A stretch of DNA of 64,000 nt from contig CALUIZ010000012.1 of NCBI GenBank assembly GCA_944320815.1, forward strand, positions 26,504 through 90,503. The letters are read 5' to 3'. Below the pieces are notes generated by a model. That model had not been told where the DNA came from, made no database searches, and saw only the letters and a list, made by a program, of their open reading frames with translations. How positions within the stretch are numbered: position 1 is the stretch's first letter; each line of letters begins with the position of its first letter. This stretch comes from an uncultured Phocaeicola sp. Lineage in GTDB: Bacteria > Bacteroidota > Bacteroidia > Bacteroidales > Bacteroidaceae. A program made the translations under genes and the position numbers. Shown here piece by piece: positions 45,276 to 54,734 of this stretch.

Positions 45276-46976
45276 CTATCCTAACTTTATTTTAAGGATT
45301 TTCCCGCTCCACGCGGCCAGCTTGAGTCCGGTAGGTCTGGAAGGTGTAAACGACACGACTTCCTCCACACCGGTCAGCAGATCGGTCGCCGTGCAGGACT
45401 GGAAAGCCGACATCTTCAGGTATTCGAACGCGTGCTGGGGAAGATTGACAGATATCTGCACAGGCATATCAGCGAAATTGACCGCCACAAGCAGCACCTC
45501 CTGACCATACTTTCTCAGAAACGCATACTGCTTGTGTTCATTCATCTGCCACCCGTTTCTGTTCACATACATCAGGTCGAAGAACTTCCCTTGAGCGATG
45601 GCAGCCTCTTCACGGCAAAGATTCAACAGTCTGCGGTAACAGCTCCGGAGTTCCTTTTCCTTTCCGTTCAGCAGATGATTGTTGAAGCGTCCGTGATTGT
45701 TCCACCGGCGTATCGTGTCCACACTCCAGTAGTCGAAGATAGTGGTGCGGCCGTCGCGTCCGCTGAACCCTTCGCTGTCCATTCCGCGCTCGCCCAGTTC
45801 CTGACCGAAGTAAATCATCATCGGATTGGTGTTCATGCAGGCCGAGACAATCAGTGCAGGAATGGCCCTGAAAGCATTGCCCGCAAAGAAATCGGAGGCG
45901 ATGCGCTGCTCGTCATGGTTCTCGAGGAAATTCAGCATATGCCCCTGAATGTCATCGACACTCTGCCAGCAGGACGTGATGGCAGTGGCCGACTGATAGC
46001 CACAGGTAACGGCACGCAACGTGTCATAAAGCCCCACCTTGTCATAAAGATAATCGAAATGGCCGTTGTGGATATAATTGCGGTATTCATTCGGGTTGTA
46101 GACCTCAGCGATGAATATCAGCTCCGGATATTGCTCCTTGACCTGAGGAATCGCCCATCCCCAGAACTCGCAGGGCACCATTTCCGCCATGTCGCAACGG
46201 AAGCCGTCGGTTCCCTTTCCGGCCCAGAACAGCAGGATGTCCCTCATCTTCTTCCATGTGTCAGGAACCGGATTGAAATGACACCCCGTGTTGTGGATAT
46301 AGTCCACCCCATAGTTCAGCTTGACCGTCTCATACCAGTCGTTGCGGTTGGGCCATGTATCGAAGCGGTTGTTTCCGGTAGCCTTGGCAGGCATTTCCAG
46401 ATAACTCCCCATCTGTTCGTCGTAAAGGTCTATCTCCCCCTCCAGCTTCTGTCCGGGAATGTAGTAGAAGTTGTTGTCTGCACTGAAAGCCACAGTCGTG
46501 TCATCATCTTCCCCCAGATCCTTCACGCCTTCCGGACTGGACACGGAATGATACTCCCGCGCCACATGGTTGGGCACAAAATCCATGATGAACTTCAGTC
46601 CGTTTTCATGGGTACGCTTCACCAGCTCCGCAAACTCCTCCATCCGCCTGTCCGGATGCACGGCAAGGTCGGGGTCCACATTATAATAGTCAGTAATCGC
46701 ATAAGGAGAGCCGGCTTTCCCTTTCACGATAGCCGGATGGTTCTTTGGAATCCCATATGCACTGTAGTCTGTCTGGGTGGCATGCGCTATCAGCCCGGTA
46801 TACCACACATGAGTGGCCCCCAGATCCTTTATCTCCTGCAGCACCTGCCGGGTGATGTCATCCATCTTTCCGCATCCGTTCTGTTCAATCGTTCCGTTCT
46901 GCGTGCAGCGGCCGTTCGTATTCCCGAACAGGCGGGTAAAAATCTGATAAATGATGATTTTTTCAGTCGTTTCCAT
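45276..46976 (-). CDS. GH13 alpha-amylase family protein, cytoplasmic
   Basis: This 566-residue alpha-glucan-active enzyme has the GH13 conserved regions in order: DFVPNH (132-137), GFRCDMAE with nucleophile Asp262, the acid Glu291 in IAEVYNP, and ENHDEQR with Asp355. A C-terminal beta domain follows (about 480-566). There is no signal peptide, so it is not a surface starch enzyme. It more likely acts on internal glycogen or imported oligosaccharides. Glycogen-debranching or trehalose-related activity cannot be excluded from sequence. A 14-bp perfect hairpin (47015-47061) separates it from fabD. Confidence 0.9.
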   Translation of the reverse strand: METTEKIIIYQIFTRLFGNTNGRCTQNGTIEQNGCGKMDDITRQVLQEIKDLGATHVWYTGLIAHATQTDYSAYGIPKNHPAIVKGKAGSPYAITDYYNVDPDLAVHPDRRMEEFAELVKRTHENGLKFIMDFVPNHVAREYHSVSSPEGVKDLGEDDDTTVAFSADNNFYYIPGQKLEGEIDLYDEQMGSYLEMPAKATGNNRFDTWPNRNDWYETVKLNYGVDYIHNTGCHFNPVPDTWKKMRDILLFWAGKGTDGFRCDMAEMVPCEFWGWAIPQVKEQYPELIFIAEVYNPNEYRNYIHNGHFDYLYDKVGLYDTLRAVTCGYQSATAITSCWQSVDDIQGHMLNFLENHDEQRIASDFFAGNAFRAIPALIVSACMNTNPMMIYFGQELGERGMDSEGFSGRDGRTTIFDYWSVDTIRRWNNHGRFNNHLLNGKEKELRSCYRRLLNLCREEAAIAQGKFFDLMYVNRNGWQMNEHKQYAFLRKYGQEVLLVAVNFADMPVQISVNLPQHAFEYLKMSAFQSCTATDLLTGVEEVVSFTPSRPTGLKLAAWSGKILKIKLG

Positions 46977-47014
46977 GTTTTTCTTCTTTAAGCATTAGTC
47001 GTGTTTATATGCCG

Positions 47015-47061
47015 CAAGGATTTGCAGACAGGCGAGAAGTCCCGGCATCTGCAAATCCTTG
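47015..47061. repeat. 14-bp inverted repeat between fabD and the GH13 gene
   Basis: CAAGGATTTGCAGA (47015-47028) is perfectly inverted at 47048-47061. It has no T-tract, so it may stabilise or separate transcripts rather than end them. Confidence 0.6.
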
Positions 47062-47104
47062 TGTCATGATGTGTGTCTCCGGTTCATCCGGAGCCTACAA
47101 ACCA

Positions 47105-47992
47105 TTATTGGATACCGTGCGCGTTGACCTCCTTGTTGATTTTTTTGATAAGTCCCTGAAGCACCGCACCCGGTCCGCATTCGGTAAAGTCATCGGCACC
47201 GTCCGCAATCATGTTCTGCACGGTCTGAGTCCACCGCACAGAAGCTGTCAGCTGCGCCACCAGATTGGCCTTGATTTCTTCAGGCTCCGTGTGCGGTTTC
47301 GCGTCCACATTCTGATATACCGGACATTTCGGCGTATGGAATTCCGTTGCCTTGATAGCCGCTTCCAGTTCCACTTTCGCAGGCTCCATCAGCGGAGAAT
47401 GGAACGCTCCTCCCACCTTCAGCGGCAACGCACGTTTCGCGCCGGCCGCCTTCATCAGTTCACAGGCCTTGTTGATGCCTTCGATGCTTCCGGAAATCAC
47501 AATCTGTCCCGGACAGTTATAGTTCGCGGCTACACAGACTTCGCCTTCGGCTGCCACTGCCGCACAGATTTCCTCCACTTTTTCGTCAGGAAGCGCGATG
47601 ATGGCCGCCATAGTGGAAGGTTGAGCCTCACATGCCTTCTGCATTGCCATGGCACGTGCATAGACCAGTTTCAGTCCGTCTTCAAACGACAGTGCCCCTG
47701 CAGCCACCAGCGCGGAGAACTCGCCCAATGAATGTCCTGCAGTCATCTCCGGCTTGAAATCATCGCCCATGCAGAGAGCGGAAATGACCGAATGGAGGAA
47801 CACCGCCGGCTGGGTCACCTTTGTCTGACGCAGGTCTTCGTCAGTTCCTTCAAACATTATATCAGTAATGCGATAACCCAAAATCTCGTTCGCTTTCTCA
47901 AACAGTTCTTTGGCGAGCGGAGAGCTTTCATAGAGATCTTTTCCCATCCCTACAAACTGCGCGCCCTGACCGGGAAATACAAATGCTTTCAT
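47105..47992 (-). CDS. fabD: Malonyl-CoA:ACP transacylase
   Basis: It moves malonyl groups from CoA to acyl-carrier protein for fatty-acid synthesis in the cytoplasm. The 295 residues show GQGAQ at 8-12, the nucleophile elbow GHSLGEFS with Ser88, and the catalytic His in GGAFHSPLM. The length is typical of single-domain FabD. It has its own promoter element at 48031-48038; the gene upstream is the independent thiD. Confidence 0.95.
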   Translation of the reverse strand: MKAFVFPGQGAQFVGMGKDLYESSPLAKELFEKANEILGYRITDIMFEGTDEDLRQTKVTQPAVFLHSVISALCMGDDFKPEMTAGHSLGEFSALVAAGALSFEDGLKLVYARAMAMQKACEAQPSTMAAIIALPDEKVEEICAAVAAEGEVCVAANYNCPGQIVISGSIEGINKACELMKAAGAKRALPLKVGGAFHSPLMEPAKVELEAAIKATEFHTPKCPVYQNVDAKPHTEPEEIKANLVAQLTASVRWTQTVQNMIADGADDFTECGPGAVLQGLIKKINKEVNAHGIQ

Positions 47993-48030
47993 AATTTCAT
48001 TATTTTTGATTTACATTCTTTCTTTACGCA

Positions 48031-48038
48031 CAAAGGTA
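48031..48038 (-). promoter_or_regulatory. Promoter -7 element for fabD
   Basis: The minus strand reads TACCTTTG, exact TAnnTTTG, 39 bp before the fabD ATG. Confidence 0.55.
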
Positions 48039-48208
48039 ATGATTCTTTTCATATTTCCAGCCATGGAGACACAGAATCGCAAGGTCTTTTTTGTTCAGGG
48101 TCGCCCGTCACACATCATAAAACACTGATTATCAATGTTGTAAAAACAGCACACCGACTATAAAGACACTTCACCAACCCACAATATTTGTCTTCAAGCA
48201 ATACGAGT

Positions 48209-49033
48209 TCACTCCAGCACACGCATCTTTTCAGGAGCATAAAAATGATTGAGCGGCCCGTGCCCTCCACCGATGCACACATCTTTCCCGGCTTCTATAC
48301 CTTTATATACATACTCCTTGGCTTTCTCCACCGCCTCCGGAAGAGCGCAGCCCAATGCCAGAAATGTGGCGATGGCCGACGAAAGAGTGCATCCGGTGCC
48401 ATGTGTGTTCCGGCTGGCAATCTTCGGAGCAGAAAAACGGCGCGCCTTCTCTTCTCCGTCAATCCGCAGCACATCGCACATCATACCTTTTTCCAGATGC
48501 CCGCCCTTCACCAGCACCGCACCGCTCCCGAACCGGAGCAACTCACAGGCTGCCTCCTCCATTTCTTCGGGTGAAGAAAGCCGCTTTCCTGTCAACACCT
48601 CCGCCTCACGCAAGTTGGGAGTGACCAGAGTGGCCAGCGGCATCAGCGAAGAAGTGAGCGCATTTACAGCCTCCTCCTCCAAAAGCCTGTGCCCGCTGGT
48701 CGACACCATCACCGGATCGAGCACGACGTATGCCGAAGAATATTCGCGCAGACATCCGGCTATGGTCTCAATAATGCCCGCATCGTTTATCATGCCGATT
48801 TTCACGGCTTCGGGACGGATGTCGGTCATCACCGCCTCAATCTGCCCTTTCACGAAAGACAAAGGGACAGGATGAATGCCCGACACCCCCAGGGTGTTCT
48901 GCACAGTAATGGCGGTAACGGCACTTGCCGCATACGCGCCCAAAGCCGAAATGGTCTTGATGTCGGCCTGAATGCCGGCTCCCCCGCTACAGTCAGACCC
49001 GGCAATGGTCAATATACATGGATAGTGTTTCAT
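48209..49033 (-). CDS. thiD: Hydroxymethylpyrimidine/phosphomethylpyrimidine kinase
   Basis: It phosphorylates HMP and HMP-phosphate in thiamine biosynthesis. From ATG 49033 it has 274 residues and opens with the family start YPCILTIAGSDCSGGAGIQ. VLDPVMVSTSGH sits mid-protein, and the ribokinase-fold anion-hole motif THGTGCTLSSA near the C-terminus holds the catalytic Cys. Another ATG three codons earlier (49042) is possible. The promoter element at 49060-49067 excludes a much longer frame. No TPP riboswitch was recognised. Confidence 0.92.
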   Translation of the reverse strand: MKHYPCILTIAGSDCSGGAGIQADIKTISALGAYAASAVTAITVQNTLGVSGIHPVPLSFVKGQIEAVMTDIRPEAVKIGMINDAGIIETIAGCLREYSSAYVVLDPVMVSTSGHRLLEEEAVNALTSSLMPLATLVTPNLREAEVLTGKRLSSPEEMEEAACELLRFGSGAVLVKGGHLEKGMMCDVLRIDGEEKARRFSAPKIASRNTHGTGCTLSSAIATFLALGCALPEAVEKAKEYVYKGIEAGKDVCIGGGHGPLNHFYAPEKMRVLE

Positions 49034-49059
49034 TTTTTTCATATCGGATGGTTGTTCCG

Positions 49060-49067
49060 CAAATGTA
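49060..49067 (-). promoter_or_regulatory. Promoter -7 element for thiD
   Basis: The minus strand reads TACATTTG, exact TAnnTTTG, leaving a leader of only about 10-20 nt. Confidence 0.5.
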
Positions 49068-49247
49068 TGAAATCTTTCCCAACAATCCGCCCATTCCGAC
49101 AGCGATTTCCATAATCGCCACAAAACAACAGGCTGTTCCGGCAAGAACATGCGTTCATTCCAACCCGAACAGGCGGGTATTCAAAACCCCGTTTCCCGGC
49201 AAAACGTTCTGTTATTGTACAAAATACGATAATACAAATTTATATAT

Positions 49248-49260
49248 CATATATTATATG
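49248..49260. promoter_or_regulatory. AT-rich palindrome upstream of the xylose operon, candidate operator
   Basis: CATATATTATATG is a perfect palindrome about a central T. A related TATAACATATATAA word lies at about 49290-49303. Both precede the regulator gene and its -7 element. The AT richness makes chance occurrence possible. Confidence 0.3.
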
Positions 49261-49340
49261 AAAACTACAAACCTGTGAAACAATGTTTTATAACATATAT
49301 AATTTTTACTTTTTCAATGACAACGTATTGAAAAACCACA

Positions 49341-49348
49341 TATATTTG
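49341..49348 (+). promoter_or_regulatory. Promoter -7 element for the xylose operon
   Basis: TATATTTG is an exact TAnnTTTG match 22 bp before the regulator ATG; the -33 box is not clear. Confidence 0.55.
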
Positions 49349-49370
49349 CAACGTCAAAACACGAGATGAC

Positions 49371-50102
49371 ATGGAAGACCACAAGACAATAGATTTGCAT
49401 GTGTCCGTCGACTGCGCAGTCATCGGATTCGACGGCGAGCAGTTCCGCGTACTTCTGGTACGGCAGATCGGCAAGGAGTCGGACGGGAAGTTCAATGACC
49501 TGAAATTGCCCGGAAGCCCTATCTATGTGGACGAAGATCTGGACGATGCCGCAAAGCGGGTGCTGACGGAACTGACAGGACTGAAAAACATCAAGATGAA
49601 CCAGTTCAAGGCATACGGGTCGAAAGACCGTACGGCCGACCCGAAGGATGTGCTGTGGCTGGAGCATTTTCACCTTATCAAGGAAGGGCGTGTAGGCCGG
49701 ATCGTGACAATAGCCTACCTTGCTCTCCTGAAAATCAACCAGCGCAACAAACAGCTCTCCACCACATATGATGCATGCTGGATGCCGGTTTCGGAAGTGG
49801 GGAAATTGGCCTTCGACCACAACCGCATTCTGGAAGATGCGCTGGAGGTCATACGGCATTATGTGGAAAGCTCTCCGTCGGTAATGTTCGACCTTCTGCC
49901 GCGCAAATTCACCGTCGCCCAGCTCAAGACTCTCTACCAGCTGGTCTACAACAAGGACATAGACATACGCAACTTCCACAAGAAGATAGCACAGATGCCT
50001 TATCTGGTGCCTCTGGAAGAAAAGGAACAAGGTGTGCGGCATCGCGCGGCGCGCTATTACAGATTCGACAGAACAATTTATAACAAACAAAAGAATAAAT
50101 AA
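49371..50102 (+). CDS. NUDIX-domain transcriptional regulator of xylose use (NrtR/XylR-type)
   Basis: The 243-residue protein has an N-terminal NUDIX-fold domain (about 8-150) in which the usual Nudix box is degenerate. DDAAKRVLTELTGLKNI stands where GX5EX7REUXEEXGU would be, so hydrolysis is unlikely. A C-terminal winged helix follows (about 160-235, LPRKFTVAQLKTLYQLVY). This is the NrtR-family design, in which the NUDIX domain senses a sugar-related ligand. Lying 5 bp before xylB at the head of a xylose operon, it is almost certainly the local regulator, as reported for related Bacteroides genes. Confidence 0.88.
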   Translation: MEDHKTIDLHVSVDCAVIGFDGEQFRVLLVRQIGKESDGKFNDLKLPGSPIYVDEDLDDAAKRVLTELTGLKNIKMNQFKAYGSKDRTADPKDVLWLEHFHLIKEGRVGRIVTIAYLALLKINQRNKQLSTTYDACWMPVSEVGKLAFDHNRILEDALEVIRHYVESSPSVMFDLLPRKFTVAQLKTLYQLVYNKDIDIRNFHKKIAQMPYLVPLEEKEQGVRHRAARYYRFDRTIYNKQKNK

Positions 50103-50107
50103 ACATT

Positions 50108-51589
50108 ATGTATTTGTTGGGATATGACATAGGAAGTTCTTCGGTGAAAGCTTCTTTGGTGGATGCCCAGACGGGCAAGTGTGTCGCTTCGGATTTCTAT
50201 CCGAAGACGGAAGCGGAAATCATCGCGGTGCGTCCGGGATGGGCGGAACAGCATCCGGAGATGTGGTGGAACAATTTGCGCGCGGCCACGGAATCCGTAA
50301 TGCAGAAGAGTAACGTGAAGAAGGATGAAATCGCGGCAATCGGAATCTCTTACCAGATGCACGGACTCGTGTGCGTCGACAAGAGCCAGAATGTGCTCCG
50401 CCCTGCCATCATCTGGTGCGACTCGCGTGCGGTGCCTTACGGTGAAAAGGCTTTCAAGGAGCTGGGTGAAGAGAAATGCCTGCCGCATCTGCTGAACTCT
50501 CCCGGCAACTTCACGGCCTCCAAGCTGGCATGGGTGAAAGAAAACGAACCGGACGTATATGAAAAGATTGACAAGATCATGCTTCCGGGCGACTATATCG
50601 CGATGAAGCTTACAGGGGAAATCTGCACGACCGTGTCGGGCCTCTCTGAAGGCATGTTCTGGGATTTCCGGAACAACGAAGTGGCGGGATTCCTCATGGA
50701 CTACTATGGCTTCGACCGTTCGCTGATTCCGGCCATCCGCCCTACATTCTCCGAACAGGGACGCGTGACGGCACAGGCTGCGGAGTTTCTGGGACTGAAG
50801 GAAGGAACTCCTGTGACTTACCGTGCGGGTGACCAGCCCAACAATGCACTGTCATTGAACGTGTTCAACCCCGGTGAAATTGCTTCAACGGCAGGAACGT
50901 CGGGCGTGGTCTACGGTGTGAACGGCACCGTGAACTATGATTCAAAATCACGTGTCAACACGTTCGCTCATGTAAACCATACTGCAGATCAGACACGCCT
51001 GGGTGTGTTGCTGTGCATCAACGGCACGGGTATCCTCAACTCATGGATGAAACGTACGGTAGCCCCCGAAGGCATTTCGTATGCCGCAATGAACGATCTG
51101 GCCGCACAGGCTCCGATCGGTGCGGGAGGAGTCAGCGTGCTGCCTTTCGGGAATGGTGCGGAACGCATGCTCCAGAACCGTGAAACCGGATGCTCCATCC
51201 AGAACGTGAACTTCAATCTCCATACGCGCAGCCATCTGCTCCGTGCGGCACAGGAGGGAATCGTGTTCTCGTTCAAATATGGTATCGACATAATGAAAGG
51301 CATGGGGATGAATGTCGAAAAGATTCATGCCGGACATGCCAACATGTTCCTGAGTCCTATCTTCCGTGATACGCTGTCGGGAGTGACGGGAGCCGTCATC
51401 GAGCTTTATGACACGGACGGGTCGGTCGGTTCCGCCAAGGGTGCCGGTATGGGAGCCGGCATTTACAGAGACAATACGGAAGCGTTCGCCACACTCGACA
51501 AGCTGGAAGTCATCGAACCGAAGGAGGCCGACCGTCAGGCATATCAGGACGCATACGGACGCTGGCTCGACTGTCTGAACAGATTGTAA
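50108..51589 (+). CDS. xylB: Xylulokinase
   Basis: It phosphorylates D-xylulose to xylulose-5-phosphate for the pentose phosphate pathway. The 493-residue FGGY-family kinase has the N-terminal ATP-binding strand LGYDIGSSSVKASLVD, the substrate region SYQMHGLVCVD and WCDSRA, a second phosphate motif TAGTSGVVYGVNG, and GAGMGAGIYRD near the C-terminus. It is second in the operon, 5 bp after the regulator and 46 bp before xylA. Confidence 0.95.
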   Translation: MYLLGYDIGSSSVKASLVDAQTGKCVASDFYPKTEAEIIAVRPGWAEQHPEMWWNNLRAATESVMQKSNVKKDEIAAIGISYQMHGLVCVDKSQNVLRPAIIWCDSRAVPYGEKAFKELGEEKCLPHLLNSPGNFTASKLAWVKENEPDVYEKIDKIMLPGDYIAMKLTGEICTTVSGLSEGMFWDFRNNEVAGFLMDYYGFDRSLIPAIRPTFSEQGRVTAQAAEFLGLKEGTPVTYRAGDQPNNALSLNVFNPGEIASTAGTSGVVYGVNGTVNYDSKSRVNTFAHVNHTADQTRLGVLLCINGTGILNSWMKRTVAPEGISYAAMNDLAAQAPIGAGGVSVLPFGNGAERMLQNRETGCSIQNVNFNLHTRSHLLRAAQEGIVFSFKYGIDIMKGMGMNVEKIHAGHANMFLSPIFRDTLSGVTGAVIELYDTDGSVGSAKGAGMGAGIYRDNTEAFATLDKLEVIEPKEADRQAYQDAYGRWLDCLNRL

Positions 51590-51635
51590 AATCTATAATA
51601 ATTCTTTATTCATTAACTTTTAAATTTACAAAACA

Positions 51636-52952
51636 ATGGCAACTAAAGAGTATTTTCCTGAAATCGGAAAAATTAAGTTTGAAGGTGTAGAAAGCAAGAA
51701 CCCGTTGGCTTTCCGTTATTATGACCCTGAAAGACTGGTTATGGGAAAGAAGATGAAAGACTGGCTGAAATTCTCTATGGCTTGGTGGCACACGTTGTGC
51801 GCTGAAGGCGGTGACCAGTTTGGTGGCGGCACGAAGAAATTCCCTTGGAACGAGAATCCTGATAAGGTTCAGGCTGCTAAGGATAAGGCTGATGCCGGTT
51901 TCGAGATCATGCAGAAAATCGGAATTGAATATTATTGCTTCCACGATGTAGACCTTTGCGCAGAAGCGGAAACGATTGAAGAATACGAAGCAAACATGAA
52001 GGAAATCGTAGCTTACCTGAAAAAGAAACAGGAAGAAACAGGCATCAAGAACCTTTGGGGTACGGCTAACGTATTTGGTCATGCACGTTACATGAACGGT
52101 GCCGCCACCAATCCTGATTTCGACGTTGTAGCTCGTGCTGCTGTTCAAATTAAGAACGCTATCGACGCTACTATCGAATTGGGCGGTACGAACTATGTAT
52201 TCTGGGGCGGACGTGAAGGTTACATGTCATTGCTGAACACCGATCAGAAACGTGAAAAGGAACACTTGGCACGGATGCTGACCATTGCCCGTGACTATGC
52301 ACGTGCAAAAGGCTTCACCGGCACATTCCTGATCGAGCCGAAACCGATGGAACCGACCAAACACCAGTATGACGTAGACACCGAAACCGTTATCGGATTC
52401 TTGAAAGCGCACAATCTGGACAAGGACTTCAAAGTGAACATCGAAGTGAACCATGCTACGCTGGCCGGACATACGTTCGAGCACGAGCTTTGCGTGGCCG
52501 TTGACAACGGAATGCTGGGCTCTATCGACGCAAACCGTGGCGACTACCAGAACGGATGGGATACCGACCAGTTCCCCATCGACAACTATGAACTGACTCA
52601 GGCCATGATGCAGGTTATCCGCAACGGAGGATTCGGAAACGGAGGTACCAACTTCGACGCGAAGACCCGTCGCAACTCCACCGATCTGGAAGACATCTTC
52701 ATCGCCCACATTGCAGGTATGGACGTTATGGCACGCGCCTTGCTGAGTGCAGCCAAACTGCTGGAAGAATCTCCGTACAAAAAGATGCTGGCCGATCGCT
52801 ACGCTTCGTTCGACTCCGGCAAAGGAAAAGAATTTGAAGACGGCAAGCTGACGCTGGAAGACGTTGTGGCATATGCCAAGACTGTAGGCGAGCCGAAACA
52901 GACCAGCGGAAAGCAGGAACTGTATGAGGCGATTCTGAACATGTATTGCTAA
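51636..52952 (+). CDS. xylA: Xylose isomerase
   Basis: It interconverts D-xylose and D-xylulose using divalent metals. The 438-residue class II enzyme carries YYCFHDVDLCAE with the catalytic His, VFWGGREGY, and the metal ligands in LIEPKPMEPTKHQYD, EVNHATLAGH and SIDANRGDYQNGWDTD. Its early codons are rich in AAA, GAA and GCT, unlike its GC-rich neighbours, which hints at strong expression. A hairpin with T-tract follows its stop. Confidence 0.97.
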   Translation: MATKEYFPEIGKIKFEGVESKNPLAFRYYDPERLVMGKKMKDWLKFSMAWWHTLCAEGGDQFGGGTKKFPWNENPDKVQAAKDKADAGFEIMQKIGIEYYCFHDVDLCAEAETIEEYEANMKEIVAYLKKKQEETGIKNLWGTANVFGHARYMNGAATNPDFDVVARAAVQIKNAIDATIELGGTNYVFWGGREGYMSLLNTDQKREKEHLARMLTIARDYARAKGFTGTFLIEPKPMEPTKHQYDVDTETVIGFLKAHNLDKDFKVNIEVNHATLAGHTFEHELCVAVDNGMLGSIDANRGDYQNGWDTDQFPIDNYELTQAMMQVIRNGGFGNGGTNFDAKTRRNSTDLEDIFIAHIAGMDVMARALLSAAKLLEESPYKKMLADRYASFDSGKGKEFEDGKLTLEDVVAYAKTVGEPKQTSGKQELYEAILNMYC

Positions 52953-52966
52953 CCACTCATTGTGTT

Positions 52967-53007
52967 GGAAGACTGGGGCGGACAATACGTTCCGGTCTTC
53001 TTTTTTT
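52967..53007 (+). terminator. Terminator-like hairpin between xylA and the symporter gene
   Basis: GAAGACTGG (52968-52976) pairs with CCGGTCTTC (52992-53000), one G-U pair, followed by seven T. It would cut transcription after xylA and lower symporter expression relative to the enzymes. Confidence 0.7.
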
Positions 53008-53028
53008 ATAATCTTTACCACTAATATC

Positions 53029-54498
53029 ATGAACTATACAGAAAAAGGCAGCAAAACATATCTTTTCTCCATCGTGCTCGTGGCAGTAATCGGAGGATTG
53101 CTTTTCGGCTATGACACAGCGGTCATCTCCGGAGCGGAGAAAGGACTTCAGGCTTTCTTCCTGGGAGCGGAAGATTTCGTCTATACCGACAGTTGGCATG
53201 GCTTCACCTGTGCCAGCGCACTCATAGGATGCATTATCGGAAGTGCCGTATCGGGCTATATGGCTTCCAACTGGGGACGCAAGAACTCGCTCATCTTCGC
53301 GGGTGTCATGTTTTTCATTTCGGCCCTCGGCTCGATGGAACCGGAATTCCTGTTTTTTGAACATGGGGTGCCCAATTATTCATTGCTCATCGCTTTCAAC
53401 ATTTACCGTGTCATCGGTGGCGTAGGCGTAGGGCTTGCTTCGGCCATCTGTCCGATGTATATCGCCGAAGTGGCACCGTCCAACATTCGCGGTACGCTGG
53501 TTTCATGGAACCAGTTCGCCATCATCTTCGGACAACTCGTAGTCTATATGGTGAACTTCTTCATTCTGGGCGACCATACGAACCCTATCATCGAATCGAT
53601 AGGCCAGGGAGTCAATGCAGTCGCTCCGGGAAGCGACCCATGGACCATCTCTACCGGATGGCGTTATATGTTCGGCAGCGAAGCCGTTCCTGCGGGAATT
53701 TTTGCCATACTGATTTGTCTGGTACCTGAGACTCCGCGATACCTCGTCATGTCGGGACAGGATGACAAGGCTCTCGCCGTACTCTGCAGAATCAACGGGA
53801 AGACGGAAGGGAATGACATTCTGAACGACATCAAGAACACAATTACCGAAAAGACGGAAAAAGTGTTCACTTACGGCATACTGGTCATCTTTGTGGGTGT
53901 CATGCTGAGCGTGTTCCAGCAAGCCGTAGGCATCAATGCCGTACTTTATTATGCGCCGCGCATCTTCGGCGACATGGGTATGGAGAATCCCATGATGCAG
54001 ACCATCATAATGGGAGTCGTGAATATCCTGTTCACGCTCATAGCCATCTTTACCGTGGAAAAATGGGGCCGCAAACCGCTGCTCATTACGGGATCGACCG
54101 GTATGGCCATAGGAGCTTTCGGGGTGGCCATGACATTCGGTCACGCAGGGCTCGAACTGGTCACGATGCTCAGTATCATGGTTTACAGCGCATCGTTCAT
54201 GATGTCATGGGGACCCATCTGCTGGGTGCTTATCGCTGAGATATTCCCGAACACGATCCGTGGCGCGGCAGTCGCGATAGCCGTGGCTTTCCAGTGGATA
54301 TTCAACTGGATTGTGAGCGCATCGTTCGTGCCCATGTTCAATATGCAGACGAACGGCGACCCGAACTTCGGCCACTGGTTCACATACGGCCTATATGGCA
54401 TCATCTGTGTGCTTGCCGCCCTGTTCGTGTGGAAACTTGTTCCTGAAACAAAAGGAAAGACTCTGGAAGACATGACCAGACTCTGGAAAAAGGAATGA
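53029..54498 (+). CDS. xylE: D-xylose:H+ symporter (MFS sugar porter)
   Basis: This inner-membrane sugar porter has 489 residues from ATG 53029 and twelve helices. Sugar-porter signatures are all present: GGLLFGYDTAVISGAEKGL in helix 1, SNWGRKNS in loop 2-3, NIYRVIGGVGVGLAS, PETPRYL after helix 6, QQAVGINAVLYYAP in helix 7 and LVPETKGKTLEDM at the end. The operon position after xylBA supports xylose as substrate. An upstream frame extension is open but overlaps the terminator hairpin and is not used. Confidence 0.93.
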   Translation: MNYTEKGSKTYLFSIVLVAVIGGLLFGYDTAVISGAEKGLQAFFLGAEDFVYTDSWHGFTCASALIGCIIGSAVSGYMASNWGRKNSLIFAGVMFFISALGSMEPEFLFFEHGVPNYSLLIAFNIYRVIGGVGVGLASAICPMYIAEVAPSNIRGTLVSWNQFAIIFGQLVVYMVNFFILGDHTNPIIESIGQGVNAVAPGSDPWTISTGWRYMFGSEAVPAGIFAILICLVPETPRYLVMSGQDDKALAVLCRINGKTEGNDILNDIKNTITEKTEKVFTYGILVIFVGVMLSVFQQAVGINAVLYYAPRIFGDMGMENPMMQTIIMGVVNILFTLIAIFTVEKWGRKPLLITGSTGMAIGAFGVAMTFGHAGLELVTMLSIMVYSASFMMSWGPICWVLIAEIFPNTIRGAAVAIAVAFQWIFNWIVSASFVPMFNMQTNGDPNFGHWFTYGLYGIICVLAALFVWKLVPETKGKTLEDMTRLWKKE

Positions 54499-54523
54499 AC
54501 GGCCCACTGACGGCCTGAAATCA

Positions 54524-54602
54524 AACACAGAGCCACAAAGGCACAGAGGATATTGCTTGGCCACCAAACAAATTAAGCCCTGTGTCTTTGTGGCTCTGTG
54601 TT
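54524..54602. repeat. 23-bp inverted repeat after the xylose operon
   Basis: AACACAGAGCCACAAAGGC (the start of the arm 54524-54546) is inverted at 54580-54602 with one difference in 23. It is probably the operon's 3' hairpin or a dispersed palindrome. The stretch to 54734 shows nothing else. Confidence 0.65.
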
Positions 54603-54734
54603 CAGAAAGCATGTCCGGCACACCCTCCTACGGTCAAATGAAAAGAGCTGTAGCCAGACAGCAAAGAAATACATTCTGAGATTGATTAAGTTATTCCTTT
54701 TCGCTATCTTTGAATGCCATTAAGATAATTGATT

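Noticed and set aside
45432..46991. 519-codon open frame on the plus strand
   Set aside because: It is antisense to the GH13 gene with complete catalytic motifs; no recognisable domain is encoded.
48993..49370. TPP riboswitch before thiD
   Set aside because: The promoter element leaves a leader of only 10-20 nt, too short for a riboswitch, and no thi-box-like sequence is visible.
53008..53028. Separate promoter for the xylose symporter
   Set aside because: The short gap after the hairpin contains no TAnnTTTG element; read-through from xylA is the simpler view.
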